DNA of 64,000 bases from Haliclona indistincta (taxonomy: Eukaryota > Porifera > Demospongiae > Haplosclerida > Chalinidae). Under the pieces are notes generated by a model. The model made no database searches. It was not told the origin of the DNA and worked only from the letters and a program-made list of their open reading frames with translations. Shown piece by piece: positions 1-11,374 of the stretch. Both the position numbers and the translations under genes were made by a program. Location: the NCBI GenBank assembly GCA_964017065.1, contig OZ024786.1, positions 9,367,047 through 9,431,046 on the forward strand, read 5' to 3'. Positions within the stretch are counted from its first letter, which is position 1; each line of letters begins with the position of its first letter.

Positions 1-1270
1 TTACTGCTAGAATTCAAGTTAAGGTAATTATACTCAATTAATAATTTTTGTTCCATTGGGTAATTGATGAAGATCACAGTGGGATAATAATATCACAAGA
101 TATTGTCGAAATAATTAAAGATATCCCAAGATATAATGAGATATCATGGATATAACCAAGATATGTGAGTTGAAAATTGTCGTTCAATGCATATAAAGTT
201 GTTCTCTGCATGACAATGCCATGTACTAGTGATACAGTGAGCATTGAGTAGACTAGTAGTACTACTATTTCTTTGAAAGCATCTAATTGTTGGTTGACTT
301 TCACCAGGATGTACAGTAATTTTTTGGTCCATCCGTAACTAAAACTGATCACATTTGGACCAAGCATGCACAGTATTACTAGTTCAAAGTCAATGCATAT
401 TACAAATGTGTCTAGAATTCAAGTTAAGGTAATTATACCCAATTATTAATTTTTTGTTCCATTGGGTAATTGATGAAGATGACAGTGGGATAATAATATC
501 AGAAGATATCCTCGAAATAATTTAAGATATCCCAAGATATTGTCGAAAATAATCAAAGATATCCCAAGATATAATGAGATATCATGGAAATAACCAAGAT
601 ATTTGAGTTGAATATTGTCGTTCAATGCATATGAGGTTGTTCTCGGCATGACAATGCCATGTATACTAGTGATACAGTGAGCATTGAGTAGACTACTAGT
701 ATCACGAAAGCATCTAATTGTTATTTGACTTTCACCAGGATATACAGTAACTTTTGGTCCATCCGTAACTAAAACTGGTCACAATTTGACCAAGCATGCA
801 CAGTATTACCAGTTCAAAGTCAATGCATCTTACAAATGTGTCAATTTACTGCTAGAATTCAAGTTAAGGTAATTATACTCAATTAATATTTTTTTGTTCG
901 ATTGGGTAATTGATGAAGATGACAATGGAATAATAATATCAGAAGATATCCTCGAAATAATTTAAGATATCCCAAGATATTGTCGAAAATAATCAAAGAT
1001 ATTTCAAGATATAATGAGATATCATGGAAATAACCAAGATATTTGAGTTGAATACTGTCGTTCAATGCATATGAGGTTGTTCTCGGCATGACAATGCCAT
1101 GTACTAGTGATACAGTGAGCATTGAGTAGACTAGTTGTACTACTACTTCTTTGAAAGCATCTAATTGTTAGTTGACTTCCACCAGGATATACAGTAACTT
1201 TTGGTCCATCCGTAACTAAACCTGATCACATTTGGACCAAGCATGCACAGTATTACTAGTTCAAAGTCAA

Positions 1271-1813
1271 TAATCATCGCAGCCTAGATAAACCTACGCA
1301 CAAGCCATGCCTATATATTAACCTCCGACACCACAACGTGGAAGAGGAAAGGGATGGATGGACCGCAAGGGACACTCCCCGGTGCTAATCTCCCGTATAC
1401 ACGGGGCAATACATGTAATCACTCTCCAACACAGCTGGGAGAGGTAACTGCCAACACAGCTGGGCAGGGCACCAACACGAACGACCAAATCTCCCATGAC
1501 AGAGGGGCAACTACACATAAAACGAATGCCCTTGCAGAGCTCAACACTCAAAGAGTGGAGATACAGTAACATACACACATAATAATAACAATGGTAAAAA
1601 AAAAACGAAAAACAAAATAATCGTAAATAAAGGAAATGAGAGAAAGAAGATTGGGTTAGAAGGGAGGAGGGAGGGAGTAAGAGGAGAAATTAAAAGTAAC
1701 GTCGACGAGACCATACTCAGCCGGCAGCGCCTAAATATTTAGCAACAGCACAGGGGAGTGGCCACTCGCTTATTAACTGCGTCTAATAATTATCATTATA
1801 AACGCTCAATCAA
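1271..1813. mobile_element. Insertion of about 540 bp inside the satellite
   Basis: Other satellite units read directly from caaagtcaa into tgcatattac, but here about 540 bp of unrelated sequence separates those phrases. TCAA stands at both edges (1267-1270 and 1810-1813), consistent with a 4-bp target duplication. The insert is GC-richer than the array and has an A-rich run near 1596-1640. I see no clear terminal inverted repeat and no coding domain, so the class is unknown (a SINE or a LINE tail are possible). Confidence 0.55.
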
Positions 1814-2761
1814 TGCATATTACAAATGTGTCAATTTACTGCTAGAATTCAAGCTAAGGTAATTATACTCAATTATTAATTTTTGTTCCATTTGGTAATT
1901 GATGAAGATCACAGTGGGATAATAATATCAGAAGATATCCTCGAAATAATTAAAGATATCCCAAGATATTGTAAAGATATCCCAAGATATAATGAGATAT
2001 CATAGAAATAACCAAGATATTTGAGTTGAATATTGTCGTTAAATGCATACGAGGTTGTTCTCGGCATGACAATGCCACATACTAGTGATACAGTGAGATA
2101 GTGATGGGTCTGTGTAGACTGCTTCTTTGAAGCAACTAATTGTTACATGACTGTAATAATAGATATGCAGTAAATTTGGTCCATCCGTAACTAAAACTAT
2201 AGTCACATTTGAACCAAACATGCACAGTATTACAATTTCAAAGTCTATACAGATTACAAATGTGTCAATTTACTGCTAGAATTCAAGTTAAGGTAATTAT
2301 ACTCAATTAATAATTTTTTTTTATTTTTGTTCCATTGGGTAATTGATGAAGATCACAGTGGGATAATAATATCAGAAGATATCCTCGAAATAATTAAAGA
2401 TATTCCAAGATATAATGAGATATCATGAAAATAACCAAGATATTTGAGTTGAATATTGTCATTCAATGCATATGAGGTGGTTCTCTGCATAACAATGCCA
2501 TGTACTAGTGATACAATGAGCATTGAGTAGACTAGTAGTACTACTACTTCTTTCAAAACATCTGATTGTTACTTGACTTTCACCAGGATATACAGTAACT
2601 TTTGGTCCATCCGTAACTAAAACTGATCACATTTGGACCAAGCATGCACAGTATTACTAGTACAAAGTCAATGCAGATTACAAATGTGTCAATTTACTGC
2701 TAGAATTCAAGTTAAGGTAATTATACTCAATTAATAATTTTTTGTTCCATTTGGTAATTAA

Positions 2762-3359
2762 CCCTTTAAGGCCTATAGCGGCTTTAGCCGCCATAATTGA
2801 CTCCACCTACTCTAGACGTCATAAAAAGTGCAAAAAGTGCTCTAGAAAGGTCATATCAAGTTTATTTGCAAAAGACGACTTTACCTGAAAAAACCACCTG
2901 TTTTTCGGCGCGCCCTCCCCACTAAAACGTACATCACGGGGGAATTTTAAAGGGGGGTGTCCCCCCGTTAACCCGGGGTTCGAAGGGGCGGAGCCCCTCG
3001 CCACTTTTGGCATTTTAAAGGCTTCAGGATGCCCCAAAATGCATACTTGGGCATGGAATATGGTCTAAACTATGCTGTTTGCTCACCTGGACACCACCAG
3101 GTTTTTGTATCAGTCACAAGGGCTAAACGAAGACCAAAATTGGCTGAAAAATGACGAGGTCGCAGCACTTAAGCAGCTTCAGTTCCGAAGTGGGAGTGGC
3201 CAACTCAGAGTTTAGTACATGGTCGTACACTTTGACATACCAGGAAACAACAGTGCTAGTTTGGAACAGCTAACGTACTGCATGTTGTAGAAAATGCAAG
3301 ACAAACTGTCAGTTTAGAGCAAGTCGAATTTTAGTCGAAATAATTCAGTCACTAAAGAG
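2762..3359. mobile_element. TTAA-flanked MITE (piggyBac-like target) in the satellite
   Basis: TTAA occurs at 2758-2761 and 3360-3363, and the ends read CCCTTTAAGG inward on the left and, as reverse complement, CTCTTTAGTGAC on the right. Neighbouring satellite units give the empty site (ggtaattgatgaagat), so the 598 bp are a true insertion. TTAA duplication with CCCT-type ends is the hallmark of piggyBac-like elements. There is no transposase, so it is non-autonomous. The inside has C-rich and G-rich blocks around 2910-3000. Confidence 0.75.
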
Positions 3360-5075
3360 TTAATGAAGATGACAGTGGGATAATAATAATTATCAGAAGA
3401 TATCCTCGAAATAATTTAAGATATCCCAAGATATTGTCGAAAATAATCAAAGATATCCCAAGATATAATGAGATATCATGGAAATAACCAAGATATTTGA
3501 GTTGAATATTGTGTTCAAAGTCAATGCAGATTACAAATGTGTCAATTTAGTGCTAGAATTCAAGTTAAGGTAATTATACTCAATTAATAATTTTTTGTTA
3601 CAGTCAATAAATTTTTTATCCAGTTGATGAAGATAACAGTGGATCAGAAGATATCCTTGAAAGAATTAAAGATATCCCAAGATATAATGGGATATCATGG
3701 AAATAACCAAGATATTTAAGTTGAATATTGTCGTTCAAGGCATATGAGTTTGTTCTCGGCATGACAATGCCACATACAAGTCATACAGTGAGGATGTGAT
3801 GTGTCTGAGTAGACTAGTAGTAATGCTACTTCTTTGAAAGCACCTAATTGTTACCTGACTGTATGCAGTAACTTTTGGTCCATCCGTAACTAAACCTGGT
3901 GACATTTGGACCAAGAATGCACAGTAATACAAGTTCAAAGTCTATGCAGATTACAAATGTGTCAATTTACTACTTGAATGAAATTATACTCAATAAATTA
4001 ATAACTTTTTGCTCTATTGGGTAATTCGTGAAGAGACAGCTAGTGGGATAATAATATCAGAAGATATCCTTGAAATAATTAAAGATAACAAAGATATCAT
4101 GGAAATAACCAAGTTATTTGAGTTGAATATTGTCGTTCAATCCATATGAGGCTGTTCTTGGCATGACAATGCCACATACTTGTGATACAGTGAGCATGTG
4201 ATGAGTCTAAGTAGACTAGTAGTAATACTACTTTTGTGAAAGCACCTACTCGTTACTTGATTGTAACTAGGATATGCAGTAACTTTTGGTCCATCCGTAA
4301 CTAAAACTGGTCACATTTGGACCAAGCATGCACAGTATTACAAGTTCAAAGTCTATGCAGATTACAAATGTGTCAATTTACTGCTAGAATTCAAGTGTAA
4401 AATTGTAGTTAAATGTTTTATCCAGTGGGTGATTATTGATGAAGATAATAGTGGATCAGAAGATATCCTTGAAATAATTAAAGATATCAAAAGATATAAT
4501 TAAAGATATCAAAAGATATAATGGGATATCATGGAAATAACCAAGTTATTTGAGTTGAATATTGTCGTTCAATCCATATGAGGTTGTTCTCAGCATGACA
4601 TTGCCACACACTGGTAATACAGTGAGCATGTGATGGGTCTGAGTAGACTAGTAGTAATACTACTTCTGTGAAAGCACCTAATTGTTACTTGACTGTAACC
4701 AGGATATGCAGTAACTTTTGTTCCATCCGTAACCAAAACTGGTGACATTTGGACTAAGCATGCACAGTGTTACAAGTTCAAAGTCTATGCAGATTACAAA
4801 TCTGTCAATTTACTGCTAGAATTCAGGTGTAAAATTACAGTCAATAAATTTTTATCTAGTGGGTGATTATTGATGAAGATAATAGTGGATCAGAAGATAT
4901 CCTTGAAATAATTAAAGATATCCCTAGATATAATGGGATAACATGGAAATAACCAAAATATTTAAGTTGAATATTGTCGTTCAATGCACATGAGGTTGTT
5001 CTCGGCATGACAATGCCACATACAAGTCATACAGTGAGCATGTGATGTGTCTGAGTAGACTAGTAGTAATACTAC

Positions 5076-5269
5076 TTCTGTTTATTGCAGTTATATTATC
5101 AGACAGAAGATAACTACCATCACAATGGTTGTATTATTGATTTACTTAGATCCATGATAAAATTATGCACACTATATCACTCATTTAGATTATTGCACAG
5201 ATGTCCCAAGCCAAGGCTAACACCATCCGTATTCAAACAACTGTGTCCCTCTATAGTATCATTATCCAA
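5076..5269. other. Spacer at satellite orientation switch
   Basis: About 190 bp with no similarity to the 430-bp unit separates plus-oriented from minus-oriented satellite copies. No gene is recognised. Confidence 0.5.
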
Positions 5270-5745
5270 CTGTCTCTTCATGAATTACCCAATGGAGCAT
5301 AAAAGTTATTAATTGAGTATAATTACTTTAACTTGAATTCTAGTAGTATCTGACACATTTTTAATCTGCATAGACTTTGAACTTGTAATAAAAAAGAAGT
5401 AGCATTACTACTAGTCTACTCAGACCCATCACATGATCACTGTATCACCGGTATGTGGCATTGTCATGCCGAGAACAATCTCATATGCATTGAATGACAA
5501 TATTCAACTCAAATATCTTGGTTATTTCCGTGATATTCCATTTTATCTTGAGATTTCTTTAATTATTTCAAGGATATCTTCTGATATTATTATCCCACTG
5601 TCTCTTCATGAATTACCCAATGGAGCAAAAAGTTATTAATTGAGTATAATTACTTCAACTTAAATTTTAGTAGTAAATTGACACATTTGCAATCTGCATA
5701 TAGACTTTGAACTTGTAATACTGTGCATTCTTGGTCCAAATGTCA
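5270..5745 (-). repeat. Inverted copies of the 430-bp satellite
   Basis: From the phrase atgaattacccaatgg onward the satellite text reads as its reverse complement (two partial units at 5270-5390 and 5390-5745), running into the assembly gap. This marks an inversion or a palindromic arm of the array, which may be why the assembly broke here. Confidence 0.8.
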
Positions 5746-5945
5746 NNNNNNNNNNNNNNNNNNNNNNNNNNNNNNNNNNNNNNNNNNNNNNNNNNNNNNN
5801 NNNNNNNNNNNNNNNNNNNNNNNNNNNNNNNNNNNNNNNNNNNNNNNNNNNNNNNNNNNNNNNNNNNNNNNNNNNNNNNNNNNNNNNNNNNNNNNNNNNN
5901 NNNNNNNNNNNNNNNNNNNNNNNNNNNNNNNNNNNNNNNNNNNNN
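5746..5945. other. Assembly gap of exactly 200 N
   Basis: Positions are all N. The round size suggests a placeholder gap, so the true distance between the satellite and the hAT relic is unknown. Confidence 0.99.
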
Positions 5946-6212
5946 ATTAAGTGCTAAGCATTTTCTCTTGATTGCTAACAGTGACTCTTCTTTCTCTTCT
6001 AAATACTGATCTTTGAATCTTGGATCCAGAAAAGTGGAAGTGCTGAGGGTTTCTAAGACATCAGAATGGTATCTGGGTTCTATGTCACTGAGTATAGCTT
6101 TCTGCATTTCCTTAGCTAGTGTGGTAGCATTAGCAGCTGGAGAGCATTTTGTCTTGACATGCTTGAGCAGAGGAATAACTGCTGATGCGGTGACTTCCTT
6201 TTCACCTGACAA
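5946..6212 (-). pseudogene. hAT-family transposase fragment
   Basis: Reading leftward from 6212, about 88 codons remain open up to the gap. They contain IEPRYHSDVLETLSTSTFLDPRFK, whose core TFLDPRFK is a signature of ZBED/Charlie-type hAT transposases just before the insertion domain. The upstream side is closed by a stop soon after 6212 and the downstream side is lost in the gap, so neither the BED finger nor the C-terminal dimerisation domain can be seen. In an autonomous element this would be the ribonuclease-H-like DDE transposase. The family assignment rests on the FLDPRFK motif and its context. Confidence 0.75.
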
Positions 6213-6222
6213 GGCATCAGTT

Positions 6223-6412
6223 ATCTACCGGAGAGTTACTGTTCTCCTTGTGGGTATTGTGGTGAGCTTTGCTATTAAATTGGTAGCATGTTTCTGCAGC
6301 CTTATTGCTATATTTGATAATGAAATACACAAGGGCTAAGGAATTTATTTTACGCTTGAATTCACTTCCATAGTACTTCCTGGTAGCCATTCATATGATA
6401 TTGTTTGGCATT
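6223..6412. repeat. Duplicated 190-bp segment, first copy
   Basis: The text from accggagagttactgttctc to tatgatattgtt recurs at 6484-6578 and resumes at 7123-7220. The second copy is split by an inserted element, so this copy serves as the empty-site reference. Confidence 0.85.
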
Positions 6413-6578
6413 GTACCACATTGATGGTGTGACTAGTACCTACATGTAATTTACGGTTATTTACCATTGTCTACCATTGTTCTATCTACCAGAGAGTTAC
6501 TGTTCTCCTTGTGGGTATTGTGGTGAGCTTTGCTATTAAATTGGTAGCATGTTTCTGCATAGCCTTATTGCTATATTT

Positions 6579-7122
6579 AACCCTCGGCGCATGCGCGAGG
6601 GTTACGGTACTTGGTTTGTCGTTCATTCATTCGTTCTGTCGTTCTGTCTCTCGCGCTGCAGAAACCAGTGATCACTTCTGCGCGTCAGTTTAAGGTACGA
6701 ACAGGCTAAGCACGACCATGGCTTGCAATGTGACTCGTGGATTTTGCTAAAGTGTCTTCGTTCTCGAGTTATGGCTGGCTCACCTTAACGGCCGTCCTGG
6801 AGCTTTCTGATGACAAAAACGCTCATAGTTGGCTACCTAGGTGCTTTTACGTTCGTTTCGTACTGTAGCATTGCTCTGGGATGCGTAGACACCTCGAGGA
6901 AAGCTTACAAAGATGGCTACTCACGTGTTCAGGTCACGCCCACCCGTGGTCAGCACTTCACTGTCTTCTGGTTATAAGCAATAGCTGCATACATGTACTG
7001 GCTCCTTATGCAAGACTGCAAATCTAATGAATGTAGCTTGCAGCAAGTTTTGGATACCTAGACTAAACAGCTGACTCTGCAAAGTGCATGACACGCCGAG
7101 GGTTTTGTGAAATCTGTTCATT
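6579..7122. mobile_element. Hairpin-ended inverted-repeat element (about 540 bp)
   Basis: Compared with the copy at 6223-6412, about 540 bp are inserted after ctatattt. The left end AACCCTCGGCGCATG is matched as reverse complement near the right end (cacgccgagggtt, about 7092-7105). The left end is also self-complementary (aaccctcgg...cgagggtt), so it can fold into its own hairpin. TTAA overlaps the left junction (6577-6580), but the right junction is unclear because about 17 extra bases follow the repeat. There is no transposase gene. Confidence 0.6.
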
Positions 7123-7219
7123 GATAATGAAATACACAAGGGCTAAGGAATTTAATTACTTATTTTACACTTAAATTCACTTCCATAGTACTTCCTGGTA
7201 GCCATTTGTATGATATTGT

Positions 7220-7340
7220 TATGCCTCGGTGGGCGGAGCCTCGAGGCATACAGTAGTTCGTTTGTGTGTCTGTCTGTGTGTGTGTCATTCCGTCTGTTAC
7301 TTCAGTTTTGCGGCGCACGCTGAATGGTAAGCTCTGAAAC
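7220..7340. mobile_element. Hairpin-ended element end, related to the previous one
   Basis: Directly after tatgatattgtt, where the first copy of the duplicated segment continues differently, a perfect 9-bp stem (tatgcctcg/cgaggcata at 7220-7228 and 7242-7250) begins. It is followed by acagtagttcgtttgtgtg and a TG-rich tract. The element at 6579 has the same order: hairpin, then acggtacttggtttgtcg. The far end is not identified. Confidence 0.45.
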
Positions 7341-7370
7341 TTGCAATACTTGTTAACACATTGACACATT

Positions 7371-7645
7371 CACTATATCTGCTTTCACCAGTCCATAAGC
7401 TAACACATCGACTATATCTGCTGTCACCAATCCATAAGCTAACACATCGACTATATCTGCTGTCACCAATCCATAAGCTAACACATTGACTATATCTGCT
7501 GTCACCAATCCATAAGCTAACACATTGACTATATCTGCTGTCACCAATCCATAAGCTAACACATTGACTATATCTGCTGTCACCAGTCCATAAGCTAACA
7601 CATTGACTATATCTGCTGTCACCAATCCATAAGCTAACACATTCA
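7371..7645. repeat. 39-bp tandem repeat, about 7 copies
   Basis: The unit actatatctgctgtcacc + aatccataagctaacacattg repeats head to tail with a few substitutions (cacatcg versus cacattg, cagtcc versus caatcc). Because 39 is divisible by 3, the minus strand stays open and encodes a 13-residue repeat, but nothing suggests it is translated. There are no spacers, so it is not a CRISPR array. Confidence 0.92.
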
Positions 7646-7753
7646 CCACATGTAGGAACTCAATGTTCAATTTAGTTATTAGTAAGACATACGCATGTTC
7701 ATGTAACTAATTAAGTGAATGGTACAGAGACTGTCTTGAGTTAGAGTTCAGAG

Positions 7754-9276
7754 TTATAGTTCAGCCTTTTTCCTGTTCAGCCACCTACCAGCTTCATCTA
7801 TGGCTTTGCAGCATTGGTTCCATGCGCTACTTTGAGTCTCTCCAGTCTCACAAGGCCATACCTGGAATACCGATTCCTTGATTTTGATCAAACGTTTAGG
7901 GTCGAGCTGACTTTTCCCAACCACTCCTTTCACATTTGAGTTTTTTCGCTCCTCCTTCGTGAACAGGTGTTTGACTAGCTTTAAAGCTAAATTAGCTCTC
8001 GAGCAACTTTGTGATTTGACATCCATAAGGAAAGCAAATGTGAACTCTTCTGTATTTTCCTTGACGTCATCTATTGGAGTAGTTGGTGCAAGTGGTTTAG
8101 ATGGTGGAAGTAGTAAAGATGGTGGAAGTGGTGGAGGAGTCTGATCTTCCATATACCAAGTCTGTTCATAGTTTTGGTAGACAGGTGGCTGAAAGTGAGC
8201 TTGGTGGAAATTAGGATTAGGCTGTTGAAAGCGAGGCTGCGAGTGAGAAGACTGTTCTTGGAGATGGCTGACTTGTTCTTTAATTTCATGTACTGTAGCT
8301 TTGATGGCATAGACAGCAGATTTTATTTCCTGAAGAACCGTTTCGGCATCTTGGTTGAAATGGATAGGACTTCTTACCTCACGCAGAGTGATGACCTGTG
8401 CAATAAACAAAAGATTTAAGTAGCACAGTAACTTGTAGATTATACTGGCCTTTGGAATGTAAACAACTGTAAGTACTCATTGTTGTGATAGTACATAAGT
8501 AGGTAAGTAGGTGATATTATGATACACTATGATACTATGATACATCTCAAGTACACATACCTTCTCGACAACTGGACTATAGCACAAAGAGCTACATGTG
8601 TCACAATCAGATTCTGATGAGGAAGATATGTCTATATGGGGTAGTTCTTTTTGCTCGTTCTCTTTACACGAGTCTCCTTTCTTGTCATTCTCTGTTTCTT
8701 TCTGAGAGGGCACAGGTGACCCAAGACACTTTATTTCAAATCCAGCTGCAGAATCTTCTTTCCTCTTTTTGCTAGTCTTGGCCTAAAATCACAGAATTTA
8801 TTATTAGCATAGCTGTCATAATTTATTGGTTTACCTGGTCAGCTTTTCTTTTCTTTGGTCGCTTTTCCTTCTCCTTGCTTTTCTTGGCCTCTCCTCGCTT
8901 CTCTTCCTTGCCTTTCTTCCCTTTGAATTTTCTTTTTCTATTCTTCTTCTCCGTGCTTTTCTCTACCTCCTCCTTATCTTCCACATCACCAGCAGCTTTT
9001 GCTACTTCATTTTCACTCCCTACACGCACAAACCGCGATGATACAACGTATAGAGCATGAACATTAAGCCTTACCAATAGCCAGCACTATCCCAGGGTAG
9101 AGTTTCCCACGAGCCCACTCCACTGTGCAGCGCACTCCTGTGGCGAATTCTTGGCGTGGTGGAGAGGAAACGCGTTTTAGGGGCACGACGCTGATAGTGT
9201 CTTCGTGCTCGAACTGCACCAGCGCGTGCGTTGGCGCTGCAGCTTGAGACTGCGCGCAAGCTCTCCTCAATGCCAT
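7754..9276 (-). CDS. BEN-domain nuclear protein, four-exon gene
   Basis: Four exons join in one frame: 9276-9075, 9019-8835, 8782-8561 and 8395-7754, totalling 1251 nt (416 residues plus stop). Every intron has GT..AG ends and phases agree (1, 0, 0). The N-terminus (residues about 18-67) resembles Tudor-like segments, ending in TVEWARGKLYPGIVLAIG. Exon 2 is a basic lysine-rich stretch, probably a nuclear localisation or nucleic-acid-binding region. Exon 3 is acidic and serine-rich. Exon 4 begins with a short coiled coil (VLQEIKSAVYAIKATVHEI), then a proline-rich linker, then a C-terminal BEN domain of about 85 residues (LALKLVKHLFTKEE, LDPKRLIKIKESVFQVWP). BEN domains bind DNA or chromatin partners, so a role in transcription or chromatin is inferred. 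The start ATG follows a CpG-rich flank. The domain call is from pattern recognition. No close named orthologue is claimed. Confidence 0.8.
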
Positions 9277-9534
9277 GATCTCTCCGCAACTGACAGCGAT
9301 TATAAAGCGCTACCTGGTTTAAATATGCGCTGTAGATCGAGCGCTCCATGTTATCATGTAGGTAATCGCGCACGCGAGCGCACTGCGAGAGCTCTTGCAC
9401 GCGCACGCGGGACTGCCCATTGATGCGCGCGGGTTTTGCATTACTGCCTCGCGGTCATTTTCGTGTTACTCGCGAGCCCCTCGCAGGTGAACCGCGTGTG
9501 TGTATGAACTTGCGCGTGAGTGGTACTGTAGTTG
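9277..9534. promoter_or_regulatory. CpG-rich 5' flank of the BEN gene
   Basis: GC and CpG content rise sharply here against an AT-rich background, with many gcgcgc/cgcgag runs directly upstream of the BEN-gene start codon. This looks like a CpG-type promoter and 5' untranslated region. No TATA box is evident. Short ORFs in this stretch are composition artefacts. Confidence 0.45.
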
Positions 9535-9924
9535 TACAGTACCGCCCACGAGGAACGTCACCCCTTCTCGCGGGTCGCCCGCGAGTGATTCGCGAGAAGA
9601 GTTTACCTACCCGCGAGAGCTAGAACTGGTACGCGCGAGAACGGATCATACAATCAACAAGCGAGCTCACAAGCATCGCTCTTTCGCCAAAAGACGACAA
9701 GCGCTCTGGCTTCTTTGCTAAGCCTAGGCATGTTGCGCAATAAACTCACGAGAACGAGTGCATATTACATGTATGTGTGTGACCTCGAGTTGCACTCTGG
9801 CAATGCTCGCTGCGTGCGCCTTAACATGCTCTCGCGAGAGTCAAAACTGTCGCACGTACCCTCGTGCGTGTTGTTCGCGCGCGACCCGCGAGACAGGGTA
9901 ACGTTCCTCGTGGGCGGTACTGTA
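9535..9924. mobile_element. 390-bp GC-rich inverted-repeat element (MITE)
   Basis: The left end TACAGTACCGCCCACGAGG is matched by its reverse complement at the right end, and complementarity extends about 40 bp inward with few mismatches (through cgcgggtcgc). GTTG lies at both outer edges (9531-9534 and 9925-9928), a possible 4-bp target duplication. There is no coding capacity. It lies within the CpG-rich flank of the BEN gene and contributes much of that CpG content. Confidence 0.75.
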
Positions 9925-9949
9925 GTTGATATCAGGATGTGTTGTAGCC

Positions 9950-11370
9950 ATGCATAGCAGCTGTGTCCCAATTCTTGTGTTTTAGATTAGAGACAGCGAC
10001 TTGGTTGGTGTGGTACAAATGTTTACACTGTCTAGTTTAGTTTAGTTTGTTGCCGTTGCTACTGTATGTCCTCCATGTACCTCCTTTGAGGGAGAACTTC
10101 GTGTGTATTATAATGTTTCCATGGAGCACATTATTTGGGAATAGTAGGCTATTGGGAATTTTCAAGGATCTATAGTCGGGCGGGTCCACCCCTTCGCATC
10201 TGTGCATGCAAGGGTCAGGGGAACGTAGAATCCTGATTGTTGCATTTCAGTATATACTGTAACAGAAATCATGGACTCTCTTGTCTAGAGTGTAATGTGT
10301 GAGCATCAACTGAGTTGTTTATGGTAATGCATTCCTGAATGAGGAACTATTAGCACTGTTCACCTGTGTTTAGCATCTGTGTATTTTCTTGTTTACTGCC
10401 TTTCTTGGGTCTTGTTTGTACTTTTAATTGTTTTCTCTCTTTGTCATTAACTGTGTACTTTTGCAATGTATTATTGAAGGTATAATTGTCAGAGCAGTTG
10501 CATGTAGGAATAGTAATCCACCGAGGCATCAATGGTGCCTAGCTTGTGTGTAGTAGCTGTGTCCTTGCTGTTCATGTACCTACATGTACGCTGTATCTTG
10601 TAAGCTTGTGTACTACCCATTAATTTTACTGAATTATGGCAGCAGCTACATAATCGGAAGCAAGCAGTGCTGATCATACTTCAGTTGGGCGTACTGTCTT
10701 CAATCATCAGCAGTATATAGTAGCTGTTTGCTGACTTGGCTACCAATCATGTATTGTGTTTAGCAGCTGTCTCGTCCCTTGCTTACTTGCTGCTACTTCT
10801 TGTTTGCTAAACCTATATTTACTATTTTTTCTCTCAGACTCTCCTCACTGCTGCTCCTCACCTCACTGCTGCACCTCACTGCTGCTCCTCACCTTATTGT
10901 GAGTGCCACCATGTACAAAATGAAACATATTGTTACGACCACCCAAGACTCATTTCACAATTTGTTTAGCAATTGCTAGGTAGAGGTTTATTCTTACAAT
11001 TTTACATGTACTGTGTGTGTGTGTTTCTACTATTCTTCACTGGCTCGTGAGTGCTGCTACACACAAATGAATGTTGACTTTATGTATTGCCACTGCATGT
11101 ACATGTGCCTAGTTCATGGTGACTCTTAAATCCGTGTATCACATGACTTTTGCTTTTGTATCCTATCCAAAATTAGTCAATTTGACTGCAACAAGATATA
11201 GCTATGTTGAGTAATGACAACGAGTTGATTCCCCAAAATTGGTTTTGATTTACTGTGAATAATTAGTTTGATTAGCTTGTATACTGAAAGGAACTGACTG
11301 ACTTGAATCTTCTGTAAACTGGTGGTCTTTATATACATTGTAGTTGATAACCTGACCTGTTCGCACATAT
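9950..11370. repeat. Segmental tandem duplication, unit 1
   Basis: Blocks in this unit recur in the same order in 11375-12600: cttgtgttttagat near 9980 and 11420; caaggatctatagtcgggc near 10160 and 11800; gcattcctgaatgaggaac near 10330 and 12090; catgtacatgtgcctagttc near 11095 and 12430. No coding region was found. A small CTGCTCCTCAC-type tandem run is at about 10843-10893. Confidence 0.8.
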
Positions 11371-11374
11371 TGTG

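Larger units (their letters stand above)
1..5075. repeat. Degenerate satellite array, unit about 430 bp
   Basis: A unit containing the core gctagaattcaagttaagg recurs near 5, 410, 848, 1838, 2271, 2699, 3547, 4379 and 4811. Spacing is about 405-450 bp once insertions are subtracted. Each unit also has a run of gatatc-rich text, a conserved catgacaatgccat segment and the phrase acttttggtccatccgtaac. Copies are diverged by substitutions and indels and one (around 3370-3550) has an internal deletion. Short ORFs recurring through the array are frame accidents. Two foreign insertions interrupt it. No function is visible. Confidence 0.9.

Noticed and set aside
2970..3000. ggttcgaa suggestive of a tRNA T-arm or SINE
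   Set aside because: No accompanying A box, anticodon arm or acceptor stem; it lies within a TTAA MITE.
74..3938. Series of similar 60-97 codon minus ORFs in the satellite
   Set aside because: They recur because the satellite recurs; indels and stops differ between units and there is no codon-level conservation.
7371..7645. Possible CRISPR-like array
   Set aside because: Units are contiguous with no variable spacers, and the window is clearly eukaryotic. The same applies to the 27-bp and 67-bp arrays.
7353..7670. 105-codon minus frame with repeated NVLAYGLVTADIV peptide
   Set aside because: A by-product of the 39-bp tandem repeat, whose length is a multiple of three. No start context, splice sites or conserved flank.
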